Positions 25,261-32,037 of a stretch of DNA of 64,000 nt are shown here, piece by piece. Source of the stretch: Paenibacillus oleatilyticus (GTDB lineage: Bacteria > Bacillota > Bacilli > Paenibacillales > NBRC-103111); NCBI RefSeq assembly GCF_018998565.1, contig NZ_JAHNZO010000038.1:1-64000 (forward strand), in the 5' to 3' direction. Every line of letters begins with the position of its first letter. The stretch's first letter is position 1. Made by a program: the position numbers and the translations under genes. The notes beneath the pieces were generated by a model. It was not told the DNA's origin. It saw only the letters and a program-made list of their open reading frames with translations, and ran no database searches.

Positions 25261-25362
25261 CTATCGAATGAAGGCGGCTGTCAAGAAAACACCTGTCCAA
25301 ACCAGGGCGCTTATTACCACCCCATTAAATATGCCTCTTGCTGCGCTCAGTTTATCGTTCAT
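25261..25362 (-). CDS. Small single-pass membrane protein upstream of terS
   Basis: A 33-residue ORF: a short charged start (M-N-D-K-L-S-A-A-R-G) followed by a hydrophobic helix (G-V-V-I-S-A-L-V-W-T-G-V-F-L) and a terminal Arg. A GGTGA site lies five bases before the ATG. The stop lies 42 bases upstream of the terS-like start. Too short for certainty; function unknown. Confidence 0.45.
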   Translation of the reverse strand: MNDKLSAARGIFNGVVISALVWTGVFLTAAFIR

Positions 25363-25486
25363 GATTTCACCGACCCCTACGCTTTATTGCATGCAACCAA
25401 GAGCTTGCCCGGCGGATCTTTGATCCCCTTTTTCCTCACGCGGCTCACCCTCCCCTTCGCCATCGATGCGTGATAATTACCCAGCA

Positions 25487-25516
25487 CAAAAAGAGCCGCA
25501 TTTCTGCGACCCTATG
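25487..25516 (-). terminator. Terminator with GAAA tetraloop in the late leader
   Basis: A nine-base-pair stem (two G-U pairs) capped by GAAA (25492-25513) is followed on the minus strand by five T residues. It stands between the activator gene and the terminase operon, so late transcription starting upstream has to pass it. Confidence 0.7.
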
Positions 25517-25718
25517 TGCAACCCAATTTTTATTTTTCGTATCCTCGTTCCTTCGGCAGCAACCCGGCCATAGCCGGACCACTGAACAAGGAATGAACAT
25601 ATTATTTTGAGTCGTTTGTCAGAGCAAGGCATCTGAACCTCCGATTAACTTACGGATACCGCGCCTACTTTTTTCTCTGGCTACTTTGTCCTTAGACGTT
25701 TCGCACGACTTATGAAGT

Positions 25719-25782
25719 TGTCAAGGTACAGTATCGTCTGGAGTTGGGTTTTTGTTCCCGTCTCCATGGATATACTGTACCT
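25719..25782 (-). promoter_or_regulatory. Inverted repeat abutting a TTGACA box, candidate late promoter
   Basis: Arms AGGTACAGTAT/ATACTGTACCT (25724-25734 and 25772-25782) form a perfect 11-bp inverted repeat. On the minus strand the downstream arm runs directly into a perfect -35 box TTGACA (25724-25719). No good -10 box is seen at 17-18 bp (AAACGT region). Upstream repeats, strong -35 and poor -10 would fit an activator-dependent promoter, and the ArpU/RinA-like gene lies just before it. Confidence 0.55.
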
Positions 25783-25819
25783 GACATTTAACCCTCAAAA
25801 GTCCCGAAAAAGTACCACT

Positions 25820-26191
25820 TTACCGCCAGCCTAATTTTTCAGCAATTTTAAATATGATTTCATCTCTCCAACGAATAGCAGTTGTCCGCCCTACATTTAA
25901 CTCCATTGCTATGCCGTCCCATGTTAGAAGCTGTGGGCGAGTCCAAAACAGCATTTTTATTAGTGCCTGTTTCTCGGGTGGAAGTTGTTCAACTACATTT
26001 TCAATCGCTTCTGTGATTCGCTCCATCTGTTCAACCGTGCGATGCATAATTATAAGAGTCGCGGTACGTTCGCCATGCGCTTGCAGCAGCTCGTTTTTGA
26101 GCTTTACAATTTCTTTTCTTGTATCGTTGTATGCATAGAGTTCAGATTCGATATGATGAAAGGTGCCTTTCCTGATTTTAGGTTGCGTCAA
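25820..26191 (-). CDS. ArpU/RinA-family late transcription activator
   Basis: A 123-residue protein of the ArpU/RinA kind, sigma-like regulators that switch on the packaging and structural genes. The C-terminal third is an HTH resembling sigma region 4 (L-T-W-D-G-I-A-M-E-L-N-V-G-R-T-T-A-I-R-W-R-D-E-I) preceded by L-P-P-E-K-Q-A-L-I-K-M-L-F-W. The N-terminal half is helical. It starts with TTG after GAGGTGAAG. The position directly before the late leader and terminase genes is the family norm. Confidence 0.85.
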   Translation of the reverse strand: MTQPKIRKGTFHHIESELYAYNDTRKEIVKLKNELLQAHGERTATLIIMHRTVEQMERITEAIENVVEQLPPEKQALIKMLFWTRPQLLTWDGIAMELNVGRTTAIRWRDEIIFKIAEKLGWR

Positions 26192-26265
26192 ACGTCTTCA
26201 CCTCTATTTCAAATGGACAATTTGTCTTTTTGTAAGGTATCAAGATAGAACTCGCAAAATACTAA

Positions 26266-26294
26266 TTTACAATAAAGGAAAACACTGTTAATAT
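26266..26294 (+). promoter_or_regulatory. Promoter of the secreted moron
   Basis: TTTACA at 26266-26271 and TAATAT at 26289-26294 are separated by 17 bp, in an AT-rich stretch 43 bases before the start codon; a TATAAT overlaps at 26292-26297 with a longer spacer. Confidence 0.6.
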
Positions 26295-26336
26295 AATATT
26301 GTAGTAAATTATTCCATTTAAAGGAGATGATTTACA

Positions 26337-26807
26337 TTGAAGAAAATGGTTATCAACGGCTTGTTGGCCCTTTCGCTTACGGCCGGGATTGTAGCTTCTC
26401 CTATCGGAGATTCTACTGTGCAGGCGCAGACAACAAACGGTGTTCAGTCAACACAAGCACAAGTACAGCCATCCGGGTATTATCGCTCTATTTGGTTTGA
26501 ACATGATGATTTAAGGTATAATGATGGGTGGTTTACAGCGCGAGATAAATTAACAGTTACTAGCAACACAAACTACACACTTCAAGTTAAGCAATACACC
26601 TATTTCAATGACAATTCAAGCATTGATAATGTAGAATATTGGGTACTTAATGAAACACCTGGCGGCTCGGGTAATTATGGTTTCAGACTGAAAGGAAACG
26701 GAAAACATGTAAGAAACTTCACGCTACCACCGGGAAACTACAAAGTCGAATACAGAAGTAACCATAAGACCCCTGTCGAGATTAGAGGCGACCTCTTCCC
26801 CTCATAA
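26337..26807 (+). CDS. Secreted protein of unknown function, lysogenic-conversion moron
   Basis: A 156-residue exported protein. Residues 1-31 are a signal peptide: K-K-M start, hydrophobic G-L-L-A-L-S-L-T-A-G-I-V and a V-Q-A-Q-type cleavage site. The mature part is beta-rich with aromatic residues (Y-Y-R-S-I-W-F-E, Y-T-L-Q-V-K-Q-Y-T-Y-F) and resembles a small beta-sandwich. It starts at TTG after AAAGGAGATGA. It has its own promoter and terminator and runs against the surrounding prophage genes, so it is probably expressed from the lysogen. Confidence 0.75.
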   Translation: MKKMVINGLLALSLTAGIVASPIGDSTVQAQTTNGVQSTQAQVQPSGYYRSIWFEHDDLRYNDGWFTARDKLTVTSNTNYTLQVKQYTYFNDNSSIDNVEYWVLNETPGGSGNYGFRLKGNGKHVRNFTLPPGNYKVEYRSNHKTPVEIRGDLFPS

Positions 26808-26818
26808 TCCTTGCCGTT

Positions 26819-26839
26819 CCCCCACTAACCATGTGGGGG
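26819..26839. terminator. Hairpin terminator after the secreted moron
   Basis: Perfect CCCCCAC/GTGGGGG stem with a seven-base loop, 12 bases after the stop codon, followed by a short T-containing tract. It separates the plus-strand moron from the minus-strand early operon and may serve both. Confidence 0.7.
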
Positions 26840-26862
26840 AGTCGTCATTTACACTAATCCCC

Positions 26863-27084
26863 TCACCCTTTCTCTTGGGATACCTCTCCTCGCGCCCACC
26901 TTGCGAAGCTGTGAAGAGACAAGGTTTCAGTAGTGCCTTTATAACGTCCTGATACCTGAAGGAATAAGATTCGTTTTCCTTCGCGACCATCAAAAATTTC
27001 AGTAACCTTTCTTGCTGAATATGACCGAGGTCCTTGCTTTCCATTGTGGTAGGTCTTGCCTACTTCGATTTCATTTGGACTCAT
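26863..27084 (-). CDS. Small hypothetical early protein
   Basis: A 73-residue protein starting M-S-P-N-E-I-E-V-G-K-T-Y-H-N-G-K. The basic, beta-rich composition with a R-x-V-T-x-I segment is common among small Firmicute phage proteins of unknown role. A GGAG-type site lies before the ATG. It is the last gene of the early operon before the terminator. An overlapping frame (26802-27044) was judged a shadow. Confidence 0.6.
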   Translation of the reverse strand: MSPNEIEVGKTYHNGKQGPRSYSARKVTEIFDGREGKRILFLQVSGRYKGTTETLSLHSFARWARGEVSQEKG

Positions 27085-27111
27085 GTCTCGCTTCCTCCGC
27101 TCTCCCCGAAT

Positions 27112-27264
27112 CTATCCCTCAAAAGGCTTAAATTCAATTCCGACCAACTTGCAAAGCTCTTCAATTGCAGCATCATATCCGTGGTGAAGTGAGACGATGC
27201 GCTCTCCATATTGCTCACGTTGATAGTACAAATCTTCAATGAGTTTTTTGATCTTTTCTTCCAT
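27112..27264 (-). CDS. Small helical hypothetical protein
   Basis: A 50-residue protein (M-E-E-K-I-K-K-L-I-E-D-L start, ending K-P-F-E-G) that is below the usual ORF length cut-off. GGAGGT lies eight bases before the chosen ATG; another ATG two codons upstream is too close to this site. No function can be suggested. Confidence 0.55.
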   Translation of the reverse strand: MEEKIKKLIEDLYYQREQYGERIVSLHHGYDAAIEELCKLVGIEFKPFEG

Positions 27265-27334
27265 GTTCATTTACCTCCGTCCTTTACAATCAATTAACTA
27301 TCCCTAGTACATTCAGATTGTTATACTATCCTTG

Positions 27335-27451
27335 AACCACTGTAAACCCGACATATCTAGCGGTTCGGCGCCTTTGCTTTGGCCCCGATTAAAATCCGAA
27401 TCAGCAGTCTAGCTAACTGCTCCCTTTGGTCGAGGTTTAATTACAGTGGTT
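27335..27451. ncRNA. Cloverleaf-like structured element, strand unknown
   Basis: Perfect 11-bp inverted arms (AACCACTGTAA at 27335 and its complement ending 27451) enclose 95 bp. Inside, a second stem of seven pairs (with one bulge) continues the closing helix, and three smaller hairpins follow, including AGCAGT/ACTGCT with a seven-base loop. It does not fit tRNA rules (no TTCRA arm at the right place). It lies in the only gene-free gap of this part of the operon. Expression and strand are unknown, and a small mobile repeat is an alternative. Confidence 0.45.
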
Positions 27452-27454
27452 TGT

Positions 27455-27649
27455 TCATTTACCTCCGCTCTCTGGCTCGATATTCTCTGGATTGAATGCA
27501 TCGGTTACCCAGATTACGCCCCATGGATGAGCGAAATTATGAGTCACCTTGATCCGGCGCCCAGATTTTGAATACCCTGCAAATCGTGCGTCGTGGAGCT
27601 TGCGCTTTTTGTGCCTTACCAGTTGGCCCTCATAGTATTGTTGGTTCAT
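27455..27649 (-). CDS. Small basic hypothetical protein
   Basis: A 64-residue, Lys/Arg-rich protein (G-Q-L-V-R-H-K-K-R-K-L, then S-K-S-G-R-R-I-K-V-T). Its C-terminal codons include GGAGGTAAATGA, which is identical to the ribosome-site region of the next gene downstream. It may bind nucleic acid; unrecognised. Confidence 0.5.
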   Translation of the reverse strand: MNQQYYEGQLVRHKKRKLHDARFAGYSKSGRRIKVTHNFAHPWGVIWVTDAFNPENIEPESGGK

Positions 27650-27672
27650 CCATATACACCGCCTATTCCCAT

Positions 27673-27891
27673 TTATTTTGATGCATGAACAGCCTTTTTT
27701 ACCGTTGTGAGAAAACCAGAAGACATTGATTTAACGTCGACTTTTGAGTAGCAAGAAGGTCGTTCCATGCTATCGCAAAGTGGTATCCGTATCTCCATGG
27801 CACACTGTTCAAACACTTTGTACGTTCCCGTTTTCTTTCCGCACATTACGCAAGGACGTCTTTCGGTTGAAGAACTATGCCATACTTTCAT
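27673..27891 (-). CDS. Small zinc-finger-like protein
   Basis: A 72-residue protein with C-V-M-C near the N-terminus and later Cys residues (C-A-M, L-C-D, S-C-Y), suggesting a zinc-stabilised fold. GGTGA lies five bases before the chosen ATG at 27891. Function unknown. Confidence 0.5.
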   Translation of the reverse strand: MKVWHSSSTERRPCVMCGKKTGTYKVFEQCAMEIRIPLCDSMERPSCYSKVDVKSMSSGFLTTVKKAVHASK

Positions 27892-27930
27892 GCCATTCAC
27901 CGCCTATTCCTTGTATTTCTGTATTCATCA

Positions 27931-28128
27931 CTAAATTTCATCAATTTCATTAACTTCATATTCGTCCACTTCAATTTCGTCCAATTTCGCGGTGTCTCGC
28001 CATTTGCTAGCTTGGTCCAAAAGTGCAGTTCGGTCGTGTTCAGTCATCGCATCGAACTCTTCTTCCGTCATGTCTATCTCTGCCTCAAATTCAACTGTTA
28101 ACCATACCGTTCCCGTTACTTTAATCAC
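27931..28128 (-). CDS. Small acidic protein
   Basis: A 65-residue protein that begins as a beta strand pair (M-I-K-V-T-G-T-V-W-L-T-V-E-F-E) and ends in a strongly acidic tail (D-E-I-E-V-D-E-Y). Such acidic small phage proteins may act as DNA mimics or inhibitors, but no family was recognised. Confidence 0.5.
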   Translation of the reverse strand: MIKVTGTVWLTVEFEAEIDMTEEEFDAMTEHDRTALLDQASKWRDTAKLDEIEVDEYEVNEIDEI

Positions 28129-28143
28129 TCTGTTTCTCCTCCT

Positions 28144-28347
28144 TCAGGATCGTTCGTTCATTTCCTTAATGTAATCTTCCGTTTGGCAATCCGCACAATC
28201 TTTATACTTAAGCCCGTGTTTGCAGCTATACTGCAAGGCGTGGTAAAATCCATGATGCTTTTCTGTATTGCAACAGTGTTCTTTCCCATTGAATTTTCGA
28301 GTGCCATTAGCTCCATAATCAGGTCCGCATACTGGACAAATTATCAT
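28144..28347 (-). CDS. Cys/His-rich small protein
   Basis: A 67-residue protein with C-P-V-C, C-C-N-T, C-K-H and C-A-D-C motifs and several His, consistent with one or two zinc sites. Many early phage operons contain such proteins; function unknown. Confidence 0.5.
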   Translation of the reverse strand: MIICPVCGPDYGANGTRKFNGKEHCCNTEKHHGFYHALQYSCKHGLKYKDCADCQTEDYIKEMNERS

Positions 28348-28359
28348 GCTGATCCCCTC

Positions 28360-28938
28360 CTATTCAGTTTCTTGTGATGCCTTGATACGGACCAAGGCGT
28401 CAGCAGCCATATGAGCAAGTGCTATAGAGGAACGTTCACCTTGTGATATTTCTTTCAGGGTTTCGACTGCCACTGCAAGTTTGGGGGATAACCGGCACAT
28501 CTCACGTTCATGATGCAAAGAGACTCTCTGCTCTTCTTCTAGCTTGATTTTGGTTGATTTTAGCTCATCGACAACAGCAGATAGAGATTCTTTTAAAACC
28601 GAACTCTGCTCCCCCAGCGCCTCCATCTCAGCTTTCAGGTTGTCGTATGCCTTCCATGCTTCTGCGGCACTGGCTTCGGCCCGATCCGCTCGCTCCCGGT
28701 GCTTGTGGAGAGCCTTACAAGCTGCTTCGTATGCATCAGGTGTTGGGTACTGCTGGAGAGCTTCGCGTTTCCACTTTTCAAGATCCACAGACTGCTGCTG
28801 GACGATTTCCGTTAGCTTCTGGAGCCATGTGGTGGCCCTAGCGATTAGAACCCTCTTCCACAGCCCTGGCGGAGTTACTTCTCTAGCCGCTTGGACCTCT
28901 TCCAGCAGCTCCGTGATCTGTTCTGGAGTGTATTTCAT
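28360..28938 (-). CDS. Coiled-coil hypothetical protein
   Basis: A 192-residue protein that is almost wholly helical. A likely long coiled coil covers residues 60-150 (E-R-A-D-R-A-E-A-S-A-A-E-A-W-K, then K-A-E-M-E-A-L-G-E-Q). It starts M-K-Y-T-P-E-Q-I-T-E-L-L. The four-base overlap with the upstream gene suggests coupling. No function is assigned. Confidence 0.55.
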   Translation of the reverse strand: MKYTPEQITELLEEVQAAREVTPPGLWKRVLIARATTWLQKLTEIVQQQSVDLEKWKREALQQYPTPDAYEAACKALHKHRERADRAEASAAEAWKAYDNLKAEMEALGEQSSVLKESLSAVVDELKSTKIKLEEEQRVSLHHEREMCRLSPKLAVAVETLKEISQGERSSIALAHMAADALVRIKASQETE

Positions 28939-29282
28939 GGCTTTTCACCTTCACCTACAATAACTTTGATGCATGCTATGGCGGCATCGCTTGAGTGCCA
29001 GTAGCCGATTTCCCTTCTTACGTCGTTCAACATTTTTTGCAGCGCTTCGTATTTCATCAGCAATTCCACATACTGCCCGTTTGTATAGTTCCGTCCTTCT
29101 GGACCGTGGTCGTCTCGTTCTTTGGTGAGGCGTTCGATCTCAGCAAGCAGTTTTAAAACGGTTCCGCGTACGTATTCTTCGGAGTATTCGACAGGTTGCA
29201 CGCGGCCTTCCTCGTCTACTGGATGCGTCCGAAACTCTTTTCTCAACTCCGCAAGCTGTTTGTCGTTGAAGTACATGCTCAT
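28935..29282 (-). CDS. Hypothetical early protein with helical core
   Basis: A 115-residue protein with a helical segment (V-L-K-L-L-A-E-I-E-R-L-T-K-E-R-D) and a second one (Y-E-A-L-Q-K-M-L-N-D-V-R-R-E). Proteins with this arrangement are common in Firmicute phage early operons. It overlaps neighbours on both sides by four bases. Confidence 0.55.
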   Translation of the reverse strand: MSMYFNDKQLAELRKEFRTHPVDEEGRVQPVEYSEEYVRGTVLKLLAEIERLTKERDDHGPEGRNYTNGQYVELLMKYEALQKMLNDVRREIGYWHSSDAAIACIKVIVGEGEKP

Positions 29283-29434
29283 CCCTGTTCCCCTCCGTCT
29301 TCCAAAATAGCAAGAATCCTGTTATATGCTTCTTTCGTTGTAGGGTATGGACCATGCATCCGTTCATGGATCACTACGATAAACTCTTCTTTGGTTTTGA
29401 TTACGCCGATACCGTCAATTACTGAGATATCCAT
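29279..29434 (-). CDS. Small hypothetical protein
   Basis: A 51-residue ORF too short for usual gene callers, beginning M-D-I-S-V-I-D-G-I-G-V-I and containing a helix with Y-P-T-T-K-E-A-Y-N-R-I-L. A GAGGGG site precedes the ATG, and its stop overlaps the next start (ATGA), which supports translation. Confidence 0.55.
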   Translation of the reverse strand: MDISVIDGIGVIKTKEEFIVVIHERMHGPYPTTKEAYNRILAILEDGGEQG

Positions 29435-29809
29435 CTATTCCCCTCCTCTCAAGGCTAGGAGAGCAGCCTTACATATGGCTTCGGGGGCTGTGTCAGCAAA
29501 GATAGCAGGGGAGTTAGGAACTCCATATTTTCCAAATGCACAGCGAATGCTTCCTTTTGACATCCCGCATTCGATAACTCCCCAGTAAGATTCGTTCATC
29601 TTCTCCATCACTTCCCATGCTGCGGATATATCGGTGGAAGGCGAGTAGTCAATCCTTGGTTCACCATCTTGGTCAAGGTAGTATTCTTTGCGGATCAGGG
29701 TTCCAACACTTCTCGCCGGGACATATTTGAACTCCATAATTTCTGTTGCAACGAGTAAATCCAATTGGTAGGGCTTCATATCCCGTATCTGTTGTTCTGT
29801 ATAGGTCAT
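29435..29809 (-). CDS. Phage ABA-sandwich domain protein
   Basis: A 124-residue protein matching the ABA sandwich family by its opening (L-D-L-L-V-A-T-E-I-M-E), the central D-I-S-A-A-W-E-V-M-E-K-M segment and the C-terminal A-P-E-A-I-C-K-A-A-L-L-A segment. The family is frequent in phage early regions; the biochemical role is not known. It ends one base before the next start. Confidence 0.7.
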   Translation of the reverse strand: MTYTEQQIRDMKPYQLDLLVATEIMEFKYVPARSVGTLIRKEYYLDQDGEPRIDYSPSTDISAAWEVMEKMNESYWGVIECGMSKGSIRCAFGKYGVPNSPAIFADTAPEAICKAALLALRGGE

Positions 29810-30243
29810 TGGCTTTTGGCCTCCTCTAATAGATGTGGATGCTCGTGGATGTTGCCGATGACTTCCGCCATGTCGATATCTTCCCAGAAGGTTTCAAGGT
29901 CGACGGACTCGCGACCTGTCACATCGAATTTCGCTTCATCTGCGTGCCACTCAATTACGCCCGTACTGAGTTCGTACCCACTTTGTGATCTAGTGCAGGG
30001 GTCCGGAAATTGAATGATATCTCCTTCATAAATCTCCTGCCCGTTCGGGTATTCCTTGGTTCGCTTGCTGTCTCGTAGGCCAGTCCACTCGTCGCGCCCC
30101 TGTAATTCCCACTCGAATCCTAGACTTTGTCGCAATGAGGTGTAGAAATCCTTGGAACCCTCAATTTGTTCCATACTCAAAACAAGTGAGCATGTTTCCC
30201 CAATGTGATTTTTGAACCGATAGCGAAACTTGTATTCTCTCAT
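29806..30243 (-). CDS. YopX family protein
   Basis: A 145-residue protein of the YopX type: R-E-Y-K-F-R-Y-R start, the G-L-R-D-S-K-R-T-x-E-Y-P-N-G-Q-E-I-Y-E-G-D-I-I core (D-K-N-G-K-E-I-Y-E-G-D in relatives) and V-I-G-N-I-H-E-H-P near the end. Common in Firmicute prophages; function unknown. The ATG at 30243 is chosen because an earlier ATG is too near the AGGGAGGA site. Confidence 0.75.
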   Translation of the reverse strand: MREYKFRYRFKNHIGETCSLVLSMEQIEGSKDFYTSLRQSLGFEWELQGRDEWTGLRDSKRTKEYPNGQEIYEGDIIQFPDPCTRSQSGYELSTGVIEWHADEAKFDVTGRESVDLETFWEDIDMAEVIGNIHEHPHLLEEAKSQ

Positions 30244-30301
30244 CCGTTCCATTCCTCCCTATTGTGGGGAGAAGGCTTATTTACCTTCTCCGGTATCAAA
30301 T

Positions 30302-31360
30302 TCATTCACACAATCCATACTGGCTGGAGCAAACAGGCACATTGTCAAACTCTATTGCCTTGATCAAGTCATATTGCTTGCCGCCATATGCTGTTTTCGA
30401 CCATTCCACTTCATCATAGATGCCGTTCCCATGACCATTTGCCGTCGGAAATAAGGTTGCCGCTTGTCGCTTGGAGGCCATTTTAACGAGGCGTTCCCAT
30501 TCTGCTACGCGAGCCACTTCCTCCGGGAACCTGCGGGCAATTTCGAACAATTCTGCTTTTCCGCAGTTTACGCATGGAAGGCACCCCACTCGGCCCATGC
30601 CGAGCTTGTATAACGGATTCGGCTCGATCCCATGCTTTCGATGCATGGCAAATACTTCTTCTACCGTCCAGCGCAGGATCGGCCTATATATCCTGTAGCC
30701 TTCCGGTGTATCTTCCCAGTCTGGAAGCTTGGCACGAGCTGCGCTCTCTTCCGCCCGTACACCTTGCCACGATATGGGAAGCATGCCTTCTTCAAGCATT
30801 GGGCAATATACTTGTTCCCACGCCGGTCGAACCTTTAATTCGATTGTACAAAATCGATTTTTTGTACCGGGAAAGCGCCCTTTCCATAAGCAGAGGTCCA
30901 GAAACGGAATACCGGTCGGATACAAGACAGAAAGGGCCGTTTCAACGACTTGCGCAGCTTCCCGATCCGTCATGCCCTTTTGCATTGGGAGCCATGCCCA
31001 TTCGTTCCAAGTTAAGCCCTGCTGCTCTCGGTTCTCCGGTTCCCAATCCGGTGCCGAATGCTCAGGCTCCTCTTCATCCGTATACCAATGCCCGTTTACA
31101 TCGATTGTAAGCTTGCGAGGCCACTGCTCCTGAACGTACAGCCGCTTTCGGGCTATTTGTGCCGTGAAATCAGCTTTGATATGCCTGACTGGACCGAGTT
31201 TCTTTTCAAGATACTCCATATATTCATAGGTCAGAGGATGCTCATGGCCTGTGTCGCAGAACACTGGCATCAATTTGACGCCACGTTCCAGCCCGAGCAA
31301 CCACATCGCTGTGCTGTCTTTTCCGCCCGAGACAGTGGCGACCTCTACTCTATTGCTCAT
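30302..31360 (-). CDS. PAPS-reductase-like N-type ATP-pyrophosphatase
   Basis: A 352-residue protein of the phosphoadenosine phosphosulfate reductase superfamily. The PP-loop S-G-G-K-D-S-T lies at residues 11-17, followed by F-C-D-T-G-H-E-H. A cluster of Cys residues (C-L-P-C-V-N-C-G) near residue 265 suggests a metal or Fe-S site. These proteins activate substrates with ATP; in phages the role is unclear and could be sulfur-based nucleotide or DNA modification (DndC is a relative). No other dnd genes are in the window. Confidence 0.75.
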   Translation of the reverse strand: MSNRVEVATVSGGKDSTAMWLLGLERGVKLMPVFCDTGHEHPLTYEYMEYLEKKLGPVRHIKADFTAQIARKRLYVQEQWPRKLTIDVNGHWYTDEEEPEHSAPDWEPENREQQGLTWNEWAWLPMQKGMTDREAAQVVETALSVLYPTGIPFLDLCLWKGRFPGTKNRFCTIELKVRPAWEQVYCPMLEEGMLPISWQGVRAEESAARAKLPDWEDTPEGYRIYRPILRWTVEEVFAMHRKHGIEPNPLYKLGMGRVGCLPCVNCGKAELFEIARRFPEEVARVAEWERLVKMASKRQAATLFPTANGHGNGIYDEVEWSKTAYGGKQYDLIKAIEFDNVPVCSSQYGLCE

Positions 31361-31377
31361 CCCGTATCATCCTCTCC

Positions 31378-31397
31378 TTGGGGAGCCGAAACTCCCC
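31378..31397. other. Small hairpin between early genes
   Basis: GGGGAG/CTCCCC stem with a six-base loop in the 66-base gap between the 197-residue gene and the PAPS-reductase-like gene. It has no T tract and may only shape the mRNA. A similar stem, GGAGAAGG/CCTTCTCC, lies at 30266-30289. Confidence 0.4.
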
Positions 31398-31426
31398 GAT
31401 ATATTCTTGATTCGGCCTCCGCTTCG

Positions 31427-32023
31427 CTAAGCGGTTTCGGTCGTCTCGATGGCCTTCGGCAAAGAACTAATTAGTTTCTCAAAGTCGTAAAAGCTCTTGT
31501 TCACTCTGTTTTCCATGTTTTTGATTGGCAAAATGATGAATTTCCCATCACATAAGAACGCTGGAGAATGAGGACCATCAGCAAAAATCGGTTCGTCGAC
31601 AGCGTCATATAAGAGGCTGATGTATTTGTCTTGAATGAATAAGCTAAACCCAGAAAACTGGGTCCATCTGTAGCGCAAATGTTTATCCGCATAGATGAAT
31701 GGGGTAACCTTACCTTCGATAATTGACTTATTTGCAAACTGCTTTTCGAGCGTCTCGGCTATTTTGCTGGCTCGATTTTCCGTAACATCGCCATATTTCA
31801 TGATCAAAGTCATGCCTTCATCGGGAGACTTATCAAAATGACTTTCAAGACATTCGAGCAATTCCCAACCTTCTGTGGTTTCATCCGCATCTTCTTTATC
31901 CACTACAAAGGCTAAGCACCTGTTAGTGATATAATGCTTGCCGCCATGTAATGACCACGCCCAAAAGCTGTCCTCTTCTTTGATTAAATGGTCCACTTGT
32001 TCAACGTCTATTTTTTCTAACAT
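31427..32023 (-). CDS. Hypothetical early protein, sliding-clamp-like features uncertain
   Basis: A 198-residue protein not recognised with confidence. It alternates strands and helices and has a segment (F-I-Y-A-D-K-H-L-R-Y-R-W, then G-F-S-L-F-I-Q-D-K) that could belong to a clamp- or DNA-binding-like fold, but this is a weak impression. The ATG at 32023 lies nine bases after AAAGGAG; the ATG before it touches the site. Confidence 0.5.
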   Translation of the reverse strand: MLEKIDVEQVDHLIKEEDSFWAWSLHGGKHYITNRCLAFVVDKEDADETTEGWELLECLESHFDKSPDEGMTLIMKYGDVTENRASKIAETLEKQFANKSIIEGKVTPFIYADKHLRYRWTQFSGFSLFIQDKYISLLYDAVDEPIFADGPHSPAFLCDGKFIILPIKNMENRVNKSFYDFEKLISSLPKAIETTETA

Positions 32024-32037
32024 CCGTTTCATCTCCT

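Larger units (their letters stand above)
25363..25819 (-). other. Untranslated leader between the activator and late genes
   Basis: A region of about 450 bases without a convincing gene. It contains an 11-bp inverted repeat and TTGACA box, a hairpin with stem CCGGC/GCCGG (around 25565-25580), a terminator and a possible 51-residue ORF (25477-25632) with a GGAGG site five bases before its ATG; the terminator lies inside the end of that ORF, so I regard it as doubtful. The octamer GGGGAGGG occurs on the minus strand at 25448-25455. No tRNA is seen. Confidence 0.5.

Noticed and set aside
25448..25455. KOPS-like octamer as proven target of the FtsK-gamma domain
   Set aside because: The motif is frequent by chance in a window of this size; it is mentioned only as a test for the domain's specificity.
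25477..25632. A 51-residue gene with good ribosome site in the late leader
   Set aside because: Its end coincides with a terminator hairpin and its sequence looks like no protein family; kept only as a note in the leader entry.
26802..27044. An 80-residue frame overlapping the 73-residue early gene
   Set aside because: It is in a different frame of the same strand, has no ribosome site and would run through the terminator.
27335..27451. tRNA gene
   Set aside because: The element has three arms and a closing stem, but no T-arm signature at the right place and a closing stem much longer than seven pairs.
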